Shown here: piece by piece, positions 55,012 through 64,000 of the stretch | Numbering within the stretch: position 1 is the stretch's first letter | How the letters are laid out: every line of letters begins with the position of its first letter | The notes under the pieces: model-generated | What the model was told of the DNA's origin: nothing | What the model saw: the letters and a program-made list of their open reading frames with translations, nothing else | The model's database searches: none | Translations under genes and position numbers: made by a program | Source of the DNA: Thraustochytrium sp. TN22 | Taxonomy: Eukaryota; Sar; Bigyra; Thraustochytrida; Thraustochytriidae | Reading direction: 5' to 3' | Assembly: GCA_013306675.1 (NCBI GenBank) | Contig: JABLUY010000057.1 | Coordinates: 95,233 to 159,232 of the forward strand | DNA length: 64,000 nt

Positions 55012-58000
55012 TCAGTTCAGCTGCAGCCATGTGGCCGTAGCCGCCACAGCAGCAACTGTCGCAGTCACAGCGAGCCTTTTGGCTGTACTCGGCCAGAAAC
55101 TCGGCCAGGATCGCCGAACAGAATCCACGACGACCTCATCGACAGACGGCGGGCGATCGAGCATGGCGCGAATGTGAAATGCGAGACGCGCGATCTCGTC
55201 CTCCGTGCCACCCCTGGTCATGTCGCAGAAGAGCGGGGTAGAGCCCATGCGAAAGCACAAAACGCCTTCCCACTCGTTCATGTCGTTCATGTCCGCGTCC
55301 AGCACGCACGGGAGCATATTCGCCTGCGTGTGCTGCTTGTGGATGTACTGGAACTCGTCGCGGCAGTTATCGTTCTCGTGGTGCGGTTTGTTGACCTTTT
55401 CCATGTACCGGCGCGTCACGAAGATGACGCTCGCCTTGGACCGGTCGATTCCCTGCACCATGGCATGCGTCACGTCTCCTTGGTGCACCTCGGCCTGGTC
55501 CAGCCAGCAGCGGATCTTGTGCTTGGACTCGAGCGCTTCGGCGACCTTGACCACGATACGGTGCGTCGTCTCGTCTGGACCCCAATCGTGCGCGAGGAAG
55601 ACATCGAACGGCTTTGCCTCGAGCGTGCCGGCGTCGCGCAGCTGCTCAGCCTGCGGCCAGTCTGCCACAAGAGCTCCAAACGCGGCCAGGGCCAAGGTTT
55701 TGCCACCCAGCGAACGCACCGTACCGTCGTGGGATGGCTCGACAAGGTCGTCCACAGGTGCGCATGAACGGGGCTCCATAGAGCCATCCGAGCTCACGAA
55801 GAGTTTCGGGTGCAGCGCACTCTTCATGAATGACGTGTTGATGTTCTTGAGCAGCTTCTGAACCAATGCAATGCGGTTCACCAGAACCTGCGAGGATTCT
55901 TCTGGTGCGAACCGCATGATGATGCGGCATTGCGGGTAATCCACCTCCAGGAAGGTGTCCACGCTGTCCAAGAGCATGTGAACCGTATCCGCGGTCACCT
56001 CGAGGACTCGCACATGGCGGTTGAGGCATTGCACGAGCTGGGCAACGAGACGCTGGAAGACGCCCTTGGGCAGGATTCTGAACGTGATGTATGCCAGCGA
56101 GCCGTCTGTCACCGCAGCGAGGCCCTTGTCACGGGTGTAGTCATCGGCAGGCTTGAGGAGACTCGGCACCAGCAGCGCGCCCTCCCTGTCCATGAGATCA
56201 TCCGCATCGTCGTGAACGCCTATCCATGGGCTCGAGGTGGCCAGGAGCATTTCCAGCATCAAATCCGTCAAGTAGTCGACCTGGTCGTTGCACCATAGCC
56301 ACTCCAGGAGCTCCCGACTTGCCACGCCACGATCCTCCCATGTCTCGAGTGCGCTCTCCAGGTCGGTTGGTAGTTTGTCGTCGTGAAGCAGCCGCTCCTT
56401 GTGCTTGTCCATGTGGCGCGGATCGCAGATGACACGGGAGAGCTTGTCAAGCAGCCACTGCGGCTGCAGGACCACCACCTTGTTCAGCGCCTCGGAACCG
56501 CGCGGGTGCACCAGCACGCCCAGCTCGTGCATGTACTCGAGCATCTCGGCAACCTCCGAGTCGCTAAGCCCGCACTTGTCGAGTGCGAGCTGCTCGACCT
56601 CATCGAGCGTCATATAGCGCTTCTGGGTGGCCAGCAGCCTGTCGAGGCAAAGGGACCACCGCAGCGGAACCTTGCGCGTCACAAAGTCCTTCTTTGCCAC
56701 CGGAGCGGTCAGAGCAGCGCGAAGACGCGCAACGCGGCCATCGGCGTCCCCGCGGCTCGTGTTGTCGAGCGGAAAGAAGCGCAGCCGCTCCTCATGGTTG
56801 CGCGCGATCGCCGGCTTGCCGTCCAGGCCGCGCAGCACGGTCTTGTTGAGGACCTGTTGGATCGCCTTGTGCTGCGCTGCCTCGGGCACCTGGTCCAGGT
56901 ACGTGCCGACAAGTACGACGCTCACCTTCGGGGCGTGCAGGCGGATGGAGTCCAGCCAGAAACGGAGCGTCGCCAGCGCCTTCTCGCGCGTTGCGAGCCT
57001 CGCGTATACCGCCGGGTCAAGAGCCGCTTGGAATTGCTCCTTGCCCAACACCTCACGCATGTCAAAGACCAGCGCGTACACGCCATAGCACGTCAGGAAG
57101 AGGTGGTGCAGCGCGTAAAAGACCTCCTGGCCGCCGTAATCCCAGATGGTGAAGCTGACTTCCTCGTCGGCTCGGGCGCCCTGCTCCTGAACGTGCATCC
57201 GCATCTGAGCGCTGTACGCGCGAGCAATGTCTTCCTCCATGATGCCGGCCCTCAGGGGTGCGGGGCGATGCGCCTCAGCTGCTTGCGTTGAGGTGGCGCT
57301 CTGCGGGTCGTGAGCGCCAGCGCTTCCGCGTCGAGACGGATGGTATCTGTGCTTGGCGAGCTGCTCGCTGAGCACCGAGGTGTCCATGCTCTTTTGCTCC
57401 ACCCAGTCCCGCGTCCGCGTGAGCTTGAGTTCGACGCCGATTGTCGACTCGTGCTCGACAATGACATCCTGGTCCAGCAGCGTGCGGATCGTTGACGACT
57501 TGCCCGAGCCGGCTTGGCCGACCACCATGGCCTTGGCGCGGCCCCAGCGTACCTTTTCGTCGCTCTGGAGTGCCGCCACTGCATGCGCACTAAAGTCTTG
57601 GACCTCGACGCGGACGATCTCGAGGCAAGCGCGGATCCGGACCAAGACGGCATCCGAGACATAAGACACGGAGAGTTCCTGCAGACTGTTGGTCGGACTG
57701 GCCTCCAGCGCCCGAGCCAGCGCTTCCGCGCCAACGTCGCCAACCTCGTTGTAGGAAAGGCTGCACATTTTCGGTGTTACAAGACGGCAAAGAGTCGTCA
57801 GTTGGCTTGTCATGCCATGGGACTCCTCTTGATCTGCCACCTCTCGCCGCGCCAACTCTATTGCCGGAAAGGTAATGTACGTACGAAAGCGTTCTTAGCA
57901 TGCACTTGCCGCTCTCCAGCGCATGTCCCAGCCCCTGAGCGCCCGCGTCGTCAATGCTGTTGTACCTGAGGCTGTGTGTGTGTTTGTTTTGTAAAGCCGT

Positions 58001-59038
58001 GAGCCTGCGCTGCTATTGCCGCCCGTCTGCACGGCCGCCGCGACGGCCAAGCGCCTTGCGCCAGAAAGGAGCTAGCCCAGAGACAGCCAAGCGACAAGGC
58101 CAAAGGAACTTACTCGAGCGTCTCCAGCTTGCAGTGGGCGCTCTTCAGAGCTCGGGCTAGCGCCTCTGCGCCCGCCGAGGCGATTTTATTGCCTGCAAGG
58201 CTGAAGTTCGGCCAACCAGGGCGTCAGTGAGCTTGATCTGACCTGAGCGTCGTCTCCAGACCTGACGCGAGTCTGCCTTGCCTGGGCCATGGCCCGCGCA
58301 CATGCGTCCTGGCGGGCTACAGCTTGCCAATGCTCTCATCGGGCGCCCGAGGCCAACGTGCGAGGCAAACTGGCAGACAAGCCATGGGGGAAAGGAGGTC
58401 AGGGGCTTGGATGTGGAATGGAACTCACGAGAGCGTCACCAAACGACACCGGCCACTCTCCAGCGTCCGCGCCAGCGCTTCAGCGCCCGCATCGAAAATG
58501 TTGTTCCAAGGTAAGCTGGGTCTCCACTCATCGGGTCGTCAGTATTTCGAGATGTTCGATGCACATTCCAGCCGTCCAGAAGCGACCTTTTTGCCGCGCG
58601 CAAGAGTCAACAAGAGACGAGAGGGAACTCACGAGAGCGACGTCAGCAAGCACTGGCCGCTGTCCAGTGCTCGCGCCAGCGCCTCTGTGCCTGCATCACC
58701 AATACGTTTCCCTCCAAGGCTGCGCATTTTGATGCAGAGTACGGAGATCGACCGTCAGTTAGTCCAAGCTGCCCAGATCTCCCCTCGGACCTGCACGTGA
58801 CGCGAAGCATGCAGACCTGCCGTGTGCCTGGGTCGCAGGCCATCCCGGAGCTACTACCCGTGAACGGTTGGCCTGCCGGCGAGCTTCTCTTCCTCCTTCT
58901 GTGCCGCCGCACTGACTCCAGGAGGCAGCCGCGAGGCAATCGCAAGGCAACAGATCATAAGACGTACTCGAGCTCCGTCGCCCCACTCTCGATGCTGCGG
59001 ATGGCGGCCTCGACGATGCCGTGCACCGCATCATCCAT
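55012..59038 (-). CDS. LRR-Roc-COR-TIR (ROCO-family) protein with C-terminal membrane segment, six exons
   Basis: Exons 59038-58968, 58719-58633, 58515-58429, 58200-58114, 57971-57885 and 57760-55012 give 1,055 residues; all five introns are phase 2. The ATG at 59038 is the first after an in-frame stop. About five ribonuclease-inhibitor-type LRRs (ELDLGGKRIGDAGTEALARA) precede a Roc GTPase with P-loop GQAGSGKSS (Lys227), a switch motif WDYGGQEVFY and VLVGTYLDQV. A COR domain follows (FFPLDN, LQPQWLLDKLSRVI, GALLVPSLL). A TIR domain (FDVFLAHDWG, RCWLDQAEVHQGD, ASVIFVTRRYM) keeps the C--E-type motif CRDEF (Glu942), the position of the NADase glutamate in active TIRs. A hydrophobic stretch (LAVTATVAAVAATATW) ends the protein, suggesting a tail anchor. 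ROCO proteins are GTP-regulated dimeric switches; TIR suggests signalling in defence or cell death (inference). Confidence 0.88.
57885..58719 (-). repeat. Four 87-nt, phase-2 cassette exons, one LRR each
   Basis: Exons 58719-58633, 58515-58429, 58200-58114 and 57971-57885 are each exactly 87 nt, begin after CAG with C and end in TC or GA before GT. Each encodes one 29-residue repeat of the form L---N-I-DAG-EALARALESG-C-L-TLS. The first exon ends and the last begins in the same phase, so any cassette could be skipped or multiplied without a frameshift. Confidence 0.9.
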
Positions 59039-59930
59039 GATGACCCAGACTCGAGCCGGGCCCGGGGATCACCACCCCCTCCGAGTCCTTGCTCGAGGCC
59101 AGCAGGCAGCGGCAGCAGCGGCAGCAGCGTCCGCACGCGCGCGCAGCGGCAGGCGACGCCCGCCGCTGGCGCGTCGCCACCTCGTCGGCCTCGGGCTCCG
59201 CGAGCTCCTGGCGGCCGCCGACCGCCGCGGCCACGCCGTGCGCGTGCGCCTGCGCGGCGCGGCGCGGCGCTGGTCGCGGCCGGCTGCGAGTCTGCTGCGC
59301 CCCGGCCGGCCGCCCGCGCGCAGGCGGGGTCGGAGTCTGCGTGCGCCGGGTCCGAGTCAGGCGTGCTCAGGTCTGAACTCCGCTCAGGCTGCGCTAGCCG
59401 TGCAGGTGCAGGTGCAGGCCGGCCAGGCCGAGACCGCGCTGCCTGCCGCGAGCCCGCGAGCTGCCCGGCGCCTGCAGCCACGCGAAGCGCGCGAGGGCGA
59501 GGCGCGCGAGGCGGAGCGAGCAGCCCCGCCCGCGCGGCGCCCGGAGGCCTGGCGCGGCACTGTGGCGCTGCGGCGCGGCAAGCCACGCACGCACACGACA
59601 CGGCGAGCAAGACTGCCGGCAGAGGAAATGTCCAGAGCTCTCGCTGCCAGCACCGTCCAACGCTGCGCGGCAGAACTGCAGCGCGGCTGCTGCATTGCAG
59701 CAGCAGCAGCAGCTCGGCACCAGAGGCTGCAGGCTGCTGGCTGGCGGCAGCCTAGGAGCCCAGGCACTGCGTTCAGGCACGCAAGGGAACGAGCGCGGAC
59801 GACGCTGCACGACGGACGGCGGTAGCTCAACGAGCGTCTTGCCGCCTCATGCGCGCGGCTCGAAGGCGCGGGACATGGCAACGCAGATGGAAACGTGTTG
59901 AACGTCCTGCCGCCAGCCGCACGGCCGCTG
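59039..59930. other. 5' flank of the ROCO-TIR gene
   Basis: Very GC-rich, with CAG/GCA-rich patches (about 59095-59130 and 59690-59715) and GGTCGGAGTC/GGTCCGAGTC words at about 59330-59370. Open frames on both strands are Arg/Ala/Pro-rich and look accidental. Likely promoter and 5' UTR of the minus-strand gene. Confidence 0.5.
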
Positions 59931-59965
59931 CGGTGCCAAGGCACCTGAAAAAACGACGTGGACGT

Positions 59966-60450
59966 CGCCTAAACTCAAGTCTGGGTCCGAGTCGGCGCGC
60001 GCCGCCTTTTCGTCAGAGAACTCCGACTCGTTGGCATGGCTAAGGCCAGCGGCTCCCTCGGTCGTGCTGACGCAGCGGCAACCATCAAGCTCGCCGTCCT
60101 CATCGTCAGTGAACGAGAGCGCCATTCCACTCGAGAGCACAGTCCTCTCGTGTCGCACCCGCTGGGGCAACGCTGCACTTTTCGCCGGGCAATGGCAGTC
60201 CGCGCAACACAGCACGGCCTCCACGTCGCCCTCGGCTCTCGGCGGCAGCCTCGCTGGCGCATGCAGGCCATCGCGCACGGCAACCTCGCATCTAGCTTGC
60301 GCGCGCAGGAGCCGCTCGCCGTCGACTGCGGCTACTACTCGGCAAGCTCGCGCGGCAAGGCAACCCGTCAGCGCCAAACGCGCAATGCCGCGCGCCTGCT
60401 CGTCGACGAGGACAAAGTCCACGGCGTCGAGCCCGGCGCCTCGCCAGACG
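59966..60450 (+). pseudogene. Decayed copy A of an unrecognised tandem coding unit
   Basis: Pieces in different frames match copy B: LAWLRPAAPS / MAKASGSLGR against MAKAGGSLGR, ESAIPLESTVLSCRTRWG against ETAIALESAILTLEPTCRIRWG, and QHGLHVALG in both. Several frame changes are needed to follow the similarity, so this copy is not functional. The family is not one I recognise. Confidence 0.55.
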
Positions 60451-60860
60451 CCGCGCTGCGCCTTGACGTCGATCCGGACGGCTTCCGCCGCAGACGCCTC
60501 GGTGTCCACCTTCACCTCCGTTCCCAGCCTCCGCGGCGAGGTCTCCGTCGTAGAAATCCTTCTGCGCAGTGTGACTGCTGCCCTCGATGAGCGCCGCCTC
60601 CTGCGCGTCACGCTCAAGGCCGCGCACGCCCCGCACCCGAGCCCGGCGCCTCGCCAGACGCCGCGCTGCGCCTTGACGTCGATCCGGACGGCTTCCGCCG
60701 CAGACGCCTTGGTGTCCACCTTACCTCCGTGCCCAGCTACCGCGGCGAGGTCTCCGTCGTAGAAATCCTGCTTGCAGTGTCACTGTTGCCCTCGATGAGC
60801 GCCGCCTCCTGCGCGTCACGCTCGAGGCCGCGCGCGCCCCGCACCCGAGCCGACCCCGCC
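60446..60860 (+). repeat. Imperfect tandem duplication of about 205 bp
   Basis: Two adjacent segments (about 60446-60650 and 60651-60860) both contain gcgctgcgccttgacgtcga ... and gtctccgtcgtagaaatcct. They encode GEVSVVEILL and LDERRLLRVTL-type sequence. The second copy has lost one base after the gtagaaatcc block, shifting the frame relative to the first. Confidence 0.85.
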
Positions 60861-61849
60861 ACCTCATCCACATCCAACAAGCCTGGGCCCACGAAGCTGA
60901 CACCGCCATCCTCGAGGCATGGGTCGACCCGCGCGTCCTCGTGCGCAGCCGCCTTGTCGCCGGCGAACTCCGCCTCGTCAGCATGGCCAAGGCCGGCGGC
61001 TCCCTCGGCCGCCTTGACGCAGTGCAGCGCGCCGGCGAACACCAGCTCGCCACGCCTGGCAGCGAGACCAAGCTCGCCGCCCTTGTCATGAGCCTCGCAG
61101 TGCACGAGACCGCCATCGCACTCGAGAGCGCCATCCTCACGCTAGAGCCCACCTGCCGCATCCGCTGGGGCGCCGACGGACTCTCCGCCGACCTCGTATG
61201 GGCTGACGACAGCCCGCGCAACACGCTTTGCATCGCCTTCTCCCACCAACACGGCCTCCACGTCGCCCTCGGAGGCAGCCCCGTCGTCAACACCACTCTT
61301 CAGGGCATCGCGCGACGGGCTCTCCTTCGCGCCCGTGAGCCCGTTCCTCTCGGATAACAACCCACTGTCAGGTGCTGGTGTCATTGATGAAGACGAGCCG
61401 AAGCTCCCAAGGTGCGAGTCGTACGTGGCGTTTGGAGCCAAGGCACAGTCAGCAGCGAGAGAGCAAGAGAGAGAGCACCAGCGCAACACGACACGTTGCT
61501 TCGTCCTTCTTTGGCATAATAGAAGTTCTTCCGTCGCTCGCCACGTGACCCCGGTTGCGGTCTCAAGCGCCGCGTTTGGGACCACAACACCTCCGAGTTC
61601 CTCTCCACCGAAGACGTCTCCGAGCGGATCCCATCCCCGGAAGACAACGGCGCCGGCGACTCTTGGGCCATCACCACGGAGGGACGCCGCGTCATACACC
61701 GCGAGACCGAGTTCGCCGTCGCGCTCCCGCGTCCCGTGCAGCGCCTCTACAACAAGCCCTGCGGACCCGACTCACTCGGCCGTTTTGACCAGGCCAACGT
61801 GCTCCACATTCTGCGCCTCGTTCCCGCCTCATACAGCGATATGATTTGA
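60720..61849 (+). pseudogene. Copy B of the unrecognised coding unit, the best preserved, probably broken
   Basis: Open in one frame from at least 60791 to a stop at 61355-61357. It encodes a Leu/Ala-rich protein with LDERRLLRVTLEAAR, WVDPRVLVRSRLVAGELRLV, SMAKAGGSLGRLDAVQ, ETAIALESAIL and HQHGLHVALGG. No ATG precedes the conserved part; relative to the neighbouring duplicate a base is missing near 60770. After the stop, a second protein-like segment in the same frame (about 61540-61849) reads RRVWDHNTSEFLSTEDVSER ... PRPVQRLYNKPCGPDSLGRF ... SDMI before TGA. The two parts could be exons separated by an intron (a GTGAGC occurs near 61333), but no clear acceptor was found. Function unknown. 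Confidence 0.5.
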
Positions 61850-62149
61850 AGGATAGCCGCCGGACCCATGAATGAATGCGGCGAATGCGGCGAATGCGGC
61901 TCACTGTGCCCCAGGCACTCATTGAACACGTGGTTTCAACACCAATGGCCGGCGTGGTGCTGTCAAGCATCTCAGCCTTTGAAATTGAATCATGAACACC
62001 CAAATTTCGCTGAGACTTGACTCGAAGTGCTTGAACGAATGATGAAGGACCGCCTGCCCCGGGCGACGCCCTTCTGAGAGAAAACCTCAAGAAAGAGTGG
62101 AACCTGCAAGTCTGAGTTGTTGAAACTATCGTTCACAGGACATCATCGA

Positions 62150-62990
62150 AGGAAGAATTCCAGAACCGCCAATGGCTCGTGAGGCCAAAAACCTTCAACG
62201 AGCGCCTGCAAAAGAGCAATCTGGAGTGCGTTGCCAAGGGCCGGCACCTCCGCCGTAGACATGCTCGCGTTCATCCAGCTGCCGCGGCAAGGTCTCCATC
62301 AACGAGAACGAGCTCCTGCGCGTCACGCGCAAGAGACCGCGTACGCCACAAACTCTGCCAAGAACAAGAAGCCCACCAGGCCTGCTAACGCGCTGCATGG
62401 CGACTTCTGCCGTACCGCAACCATCGTCTCTCGACAGCCCCAGCGTCACCAAGCAGGCAGCACCAGTATCGCCAGACAGGCAGTGACTGGTCGGCTGAAG
62501 CAACCATCGCTACTTGGACGTTCGCGTGCACGTCTCCAAGGCCGTCAACGCCACCAACGAGTCCGCCTGCTGCAACCTTCCTGATCGTCTGCGTGAGCTC
62601 ATCCACCTGCACGCTGCGGCTTTCGAGGAATGAGCTCTGCGTGAGCTCATCCACTTTCACGCTGCGATTTTGGAGGAATGAGCCAGCCTGCGCGTCCTGA
62701 TGCGCTGCCGCCCTGTCCCCGGAGAACTCCGTCTCGTATGCATGGTCAAGGCCGGTGGCTCCCTCCGCTGCCTCGTCGCAGTACAGCGCAGCGCGCCAGC
62801 GAAGGGCAGCGAGACCAAGATCGCCGTCTCAGTAGATCAGTGCGTACGTCGCTCGCCAAGTGACTCCGGCCGCGGTCCGAAGGTCCTGTGCGAGCTGACC
62901 GGGGCGCATGCGCCCTTGGACTGCGAGCTTGCCTTGGGCCGCCGCGACCACCTCTTGTCCAGCCAGCCGGCCTTCTCCAGCCGCTCCTCA
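62150..62990 (+). pseudogene. Decayed copy C of the unrecognised coding unit
   Basis: Similarity to copy B runs through frameshifts and stops: RGKVSINENELLRVTRK (near 62285), then HAAILEE followed by a stop, then LRVLMRCRPVPGELRLVCMV and KAGGSLRCLVAVQ against LVRSRLVAGELRLVSMAKAGGSLGRLDAVQ. ETKIAVSV and RRSPSDSGRGPK follow. A roughly 50-bp internal duplication (gtgagctcatccac at about 62594 and 62641) carries in-frame TGA codons. Clearly non-functional. Confidence 0.6.
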
Positions 62991-63291
62991 GGATAGCAGC
63001 TGCCCCGCCGCCGCCCTCCCTCGGCGGCGGCGCTGCCCGGCCGCGCCGAGCCCGCGAGCCCGCGCCGCCGCGCGCACTGCGACAGGCTTGACTCTCACAC
63101 GCAACTTCATGTGCTGGAGCCTGGCGCCGGCGTCTTCCTCGTACCGACGAGTAGAACAGCGGACCCAACAACGACGCGCCGACAGAACCCCTCTTGGCTA
63201 GGCGATTGCCTACGCACGCACGACGTCTGCCTTCGCGCCCGAGTTCGACTCAAGCTTGCAGCACCAATTTTTCAATTCACCTAACTGTAAC

Positions 63292-64000
63292 CTAACGGTC
63301 AGCTGCCTCGTTGAAGGAGGCAGCTTCCGTCATCTTGAGAATGTGCACCATGCCGGATGCGTCACCAGCAACTATTGTGGCGCCCTGACGGACGCAAACT
63401 TTGATGGCTTGATCTGTGGTGAAGCCCGCCAGGCCATCGCCAGGCAGGATCTGGACTTGATTTGTCACCTCAACCGCAAGGGCGCGGTGCCCCCCCTCCA
63501 GACGCGTCGCCGCGGCTTGAGCGTCCACTTGCGCACCGGTCTGCAGGTCCCAGTGCACCACGGCGCCGCTCCTGTCCTTGCTGGTGATGATGCCGCCGTC
63601 CAAAGCCACGCTGTTGACAGGCTGATGGTGCCCCTTGAACACGTGCAGCATATGGCAGGTGTGAGCGTCCCAGACGTAATCAGTGTGCCCCTTGAGCACG
63701 TGCAGCATTCGGCCGGTGTGAGCGTCCCAAACGCGCACCGTGTAGTCTCTCGACCCAGACACGATCCGGTCGCCGTCCAAAGCCACGCTCAAGACGGCAT
63801 CAGTGTGCCCCTCGAGCACATGCAGCATGTCGCCGGTGCGAGCGTCCCACACGAGCACCGTGTTGTCCGAAGAAGAGCCAAAGGGAATGCCAGACCCAGA
63901 CACGATCCGATCGCCGTCCAAAGCCACGCTTAAGACGGCATCATCGTGCCCCTCGAGCACGTGCAGCATTTGGCCGGTGTGAGCGTCCCACACGCGCACC
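63292..64000 (-). CDS. WD40-repeat protein, C-terminal part (5' end beyond window)
   Basis: The frame enters from the right edge (first complete codon GTG at 63999-63997) and ends with TGA/TAG-type stop at the left end. It encodes three to four near-identical repeats with the WD40 signature (VRVWDAHTGRMLHVLKGHTD, AVLSVALDGDRIVSGS), a shortened repeat, then a more divergent C-terminus (VNSVALDGGIITSKDRSGAV, VHWDLQTG, ATIVAGDASGMVHILKM). WD40 repeats form beta-propeller scaffolds for protein complexes; any effector domain would lie outside the window. One blade is cut: LKGHTDY is followed at once by VWDAHTCHMLHVFKGH, missing about 20 residues of a standard repeat. Partner and role unknown. Confidence 0.85.
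   Translation of the reverse strand, partial: VRVWDAHTGQMLHVLEGHDDAVLSVALDGDRIVSGSGIPFGSSSDNTVLVWDARTGDMLHVLEGHTDAVLSVALDGDRIVSGSRDYTVRVWDAHTGRMLHVLKGHTDYVWDAHTCHMLHVFKGHHQPVNSVALDGGIITSKDRSGAVVHWDLQTGAQVDAQAAATRLEGGHRALAVEVTNQVQILPGDGLAGFTTDQAIKVCVRQGATIVAGDASGMVHILKMTEAASFNEAADR

Noticed and set aside
1-64000. tRNA, rRNA or other structured RNA genes
   Set aside because: Reading the spacers for TPsiC-like boxes and clover-leaf spacing gave nothing convincing. A covariance-model scan would be decisive and was not possible here.

Overview
The window looks like nuclear DNA of a GC-rich unicellular eukaryote. Genes are mostly intron-poor and separated by CpG-rich spacers. The few introns I could place (about 70-250 nt) have GTACGT, GTGAGT, GTAAGT or GTGCGT donors, CTAAC/CTGAC-like branch sites and CAG acceptors. 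Secreted proteins with P/T/S-rich stalks and PAN/apple modules, a giant helicase-like DUF3638-type protein, an LRR-Roc-COR-TIR protein and a piggyBac/YqaJ-type relic fit a heterotrophic stramenopile such as a labyrinthulomycete. That assignment is inference only.

Positions 1-22.8 kb hold a head-to-tail array of five related secreted proteins, the first cut by the window edge. Each full copy has a signal peptide, a G8 domain, a CEMIP/fibrocystin-L-like beta-helix region, a conserved C-terminal domain and PAN/apple-like cysteine modules; four of the five also carry a P/T-rich stalk. Copies 2 and 3 align without gaps for about 3 kb. Copies 4 and 5 align over their whole N-terminal part and share an intron that copies 2 and 3 lack. 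Copy 5 joins a copy-4-type body to a copy-3-type tail. Copy 4 instead carries four near-identical 348-bp PAN-like repeats.

From 23 to 33.3 kb lie single-copy genes: a tail-anchored sulfotransferase-like protein (-), a secreted RCC1/PAN protein (+), a TPR protein (+), a small coiled-coil protein (-), a spliced VOC/glyoxalase-fold protein (+), a small spliced acidic protein (+) and NAD(P)HX dehydratase (-).

Positions 33.9-49.6 kb are one uninterrupted 5,246-codon gene. It combines low-complexity and polyQ segments, an SF2-helicase-like ATPase core, EF-hands and a Vps62-like C-terminus.

From 50.4 kb to the end, on the minus strand, are a decayed piggyBac/YqaJ-like element, a spliced SLC35B4-type nucleotide-sugar transporter and a six-exon LRR-Roc-COR-TIR gene with one leucine-rich repeat per 87-nt phase-2 exon. 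These are followed by about 3 kb of decayed tandem copies of an unrecognised plus-strand coding unit and a partial WD40-repeat gene that runs off the right edge. Very long antisense open frames occur throughout because of GC-rich third codon positions; they are treated as shadows.
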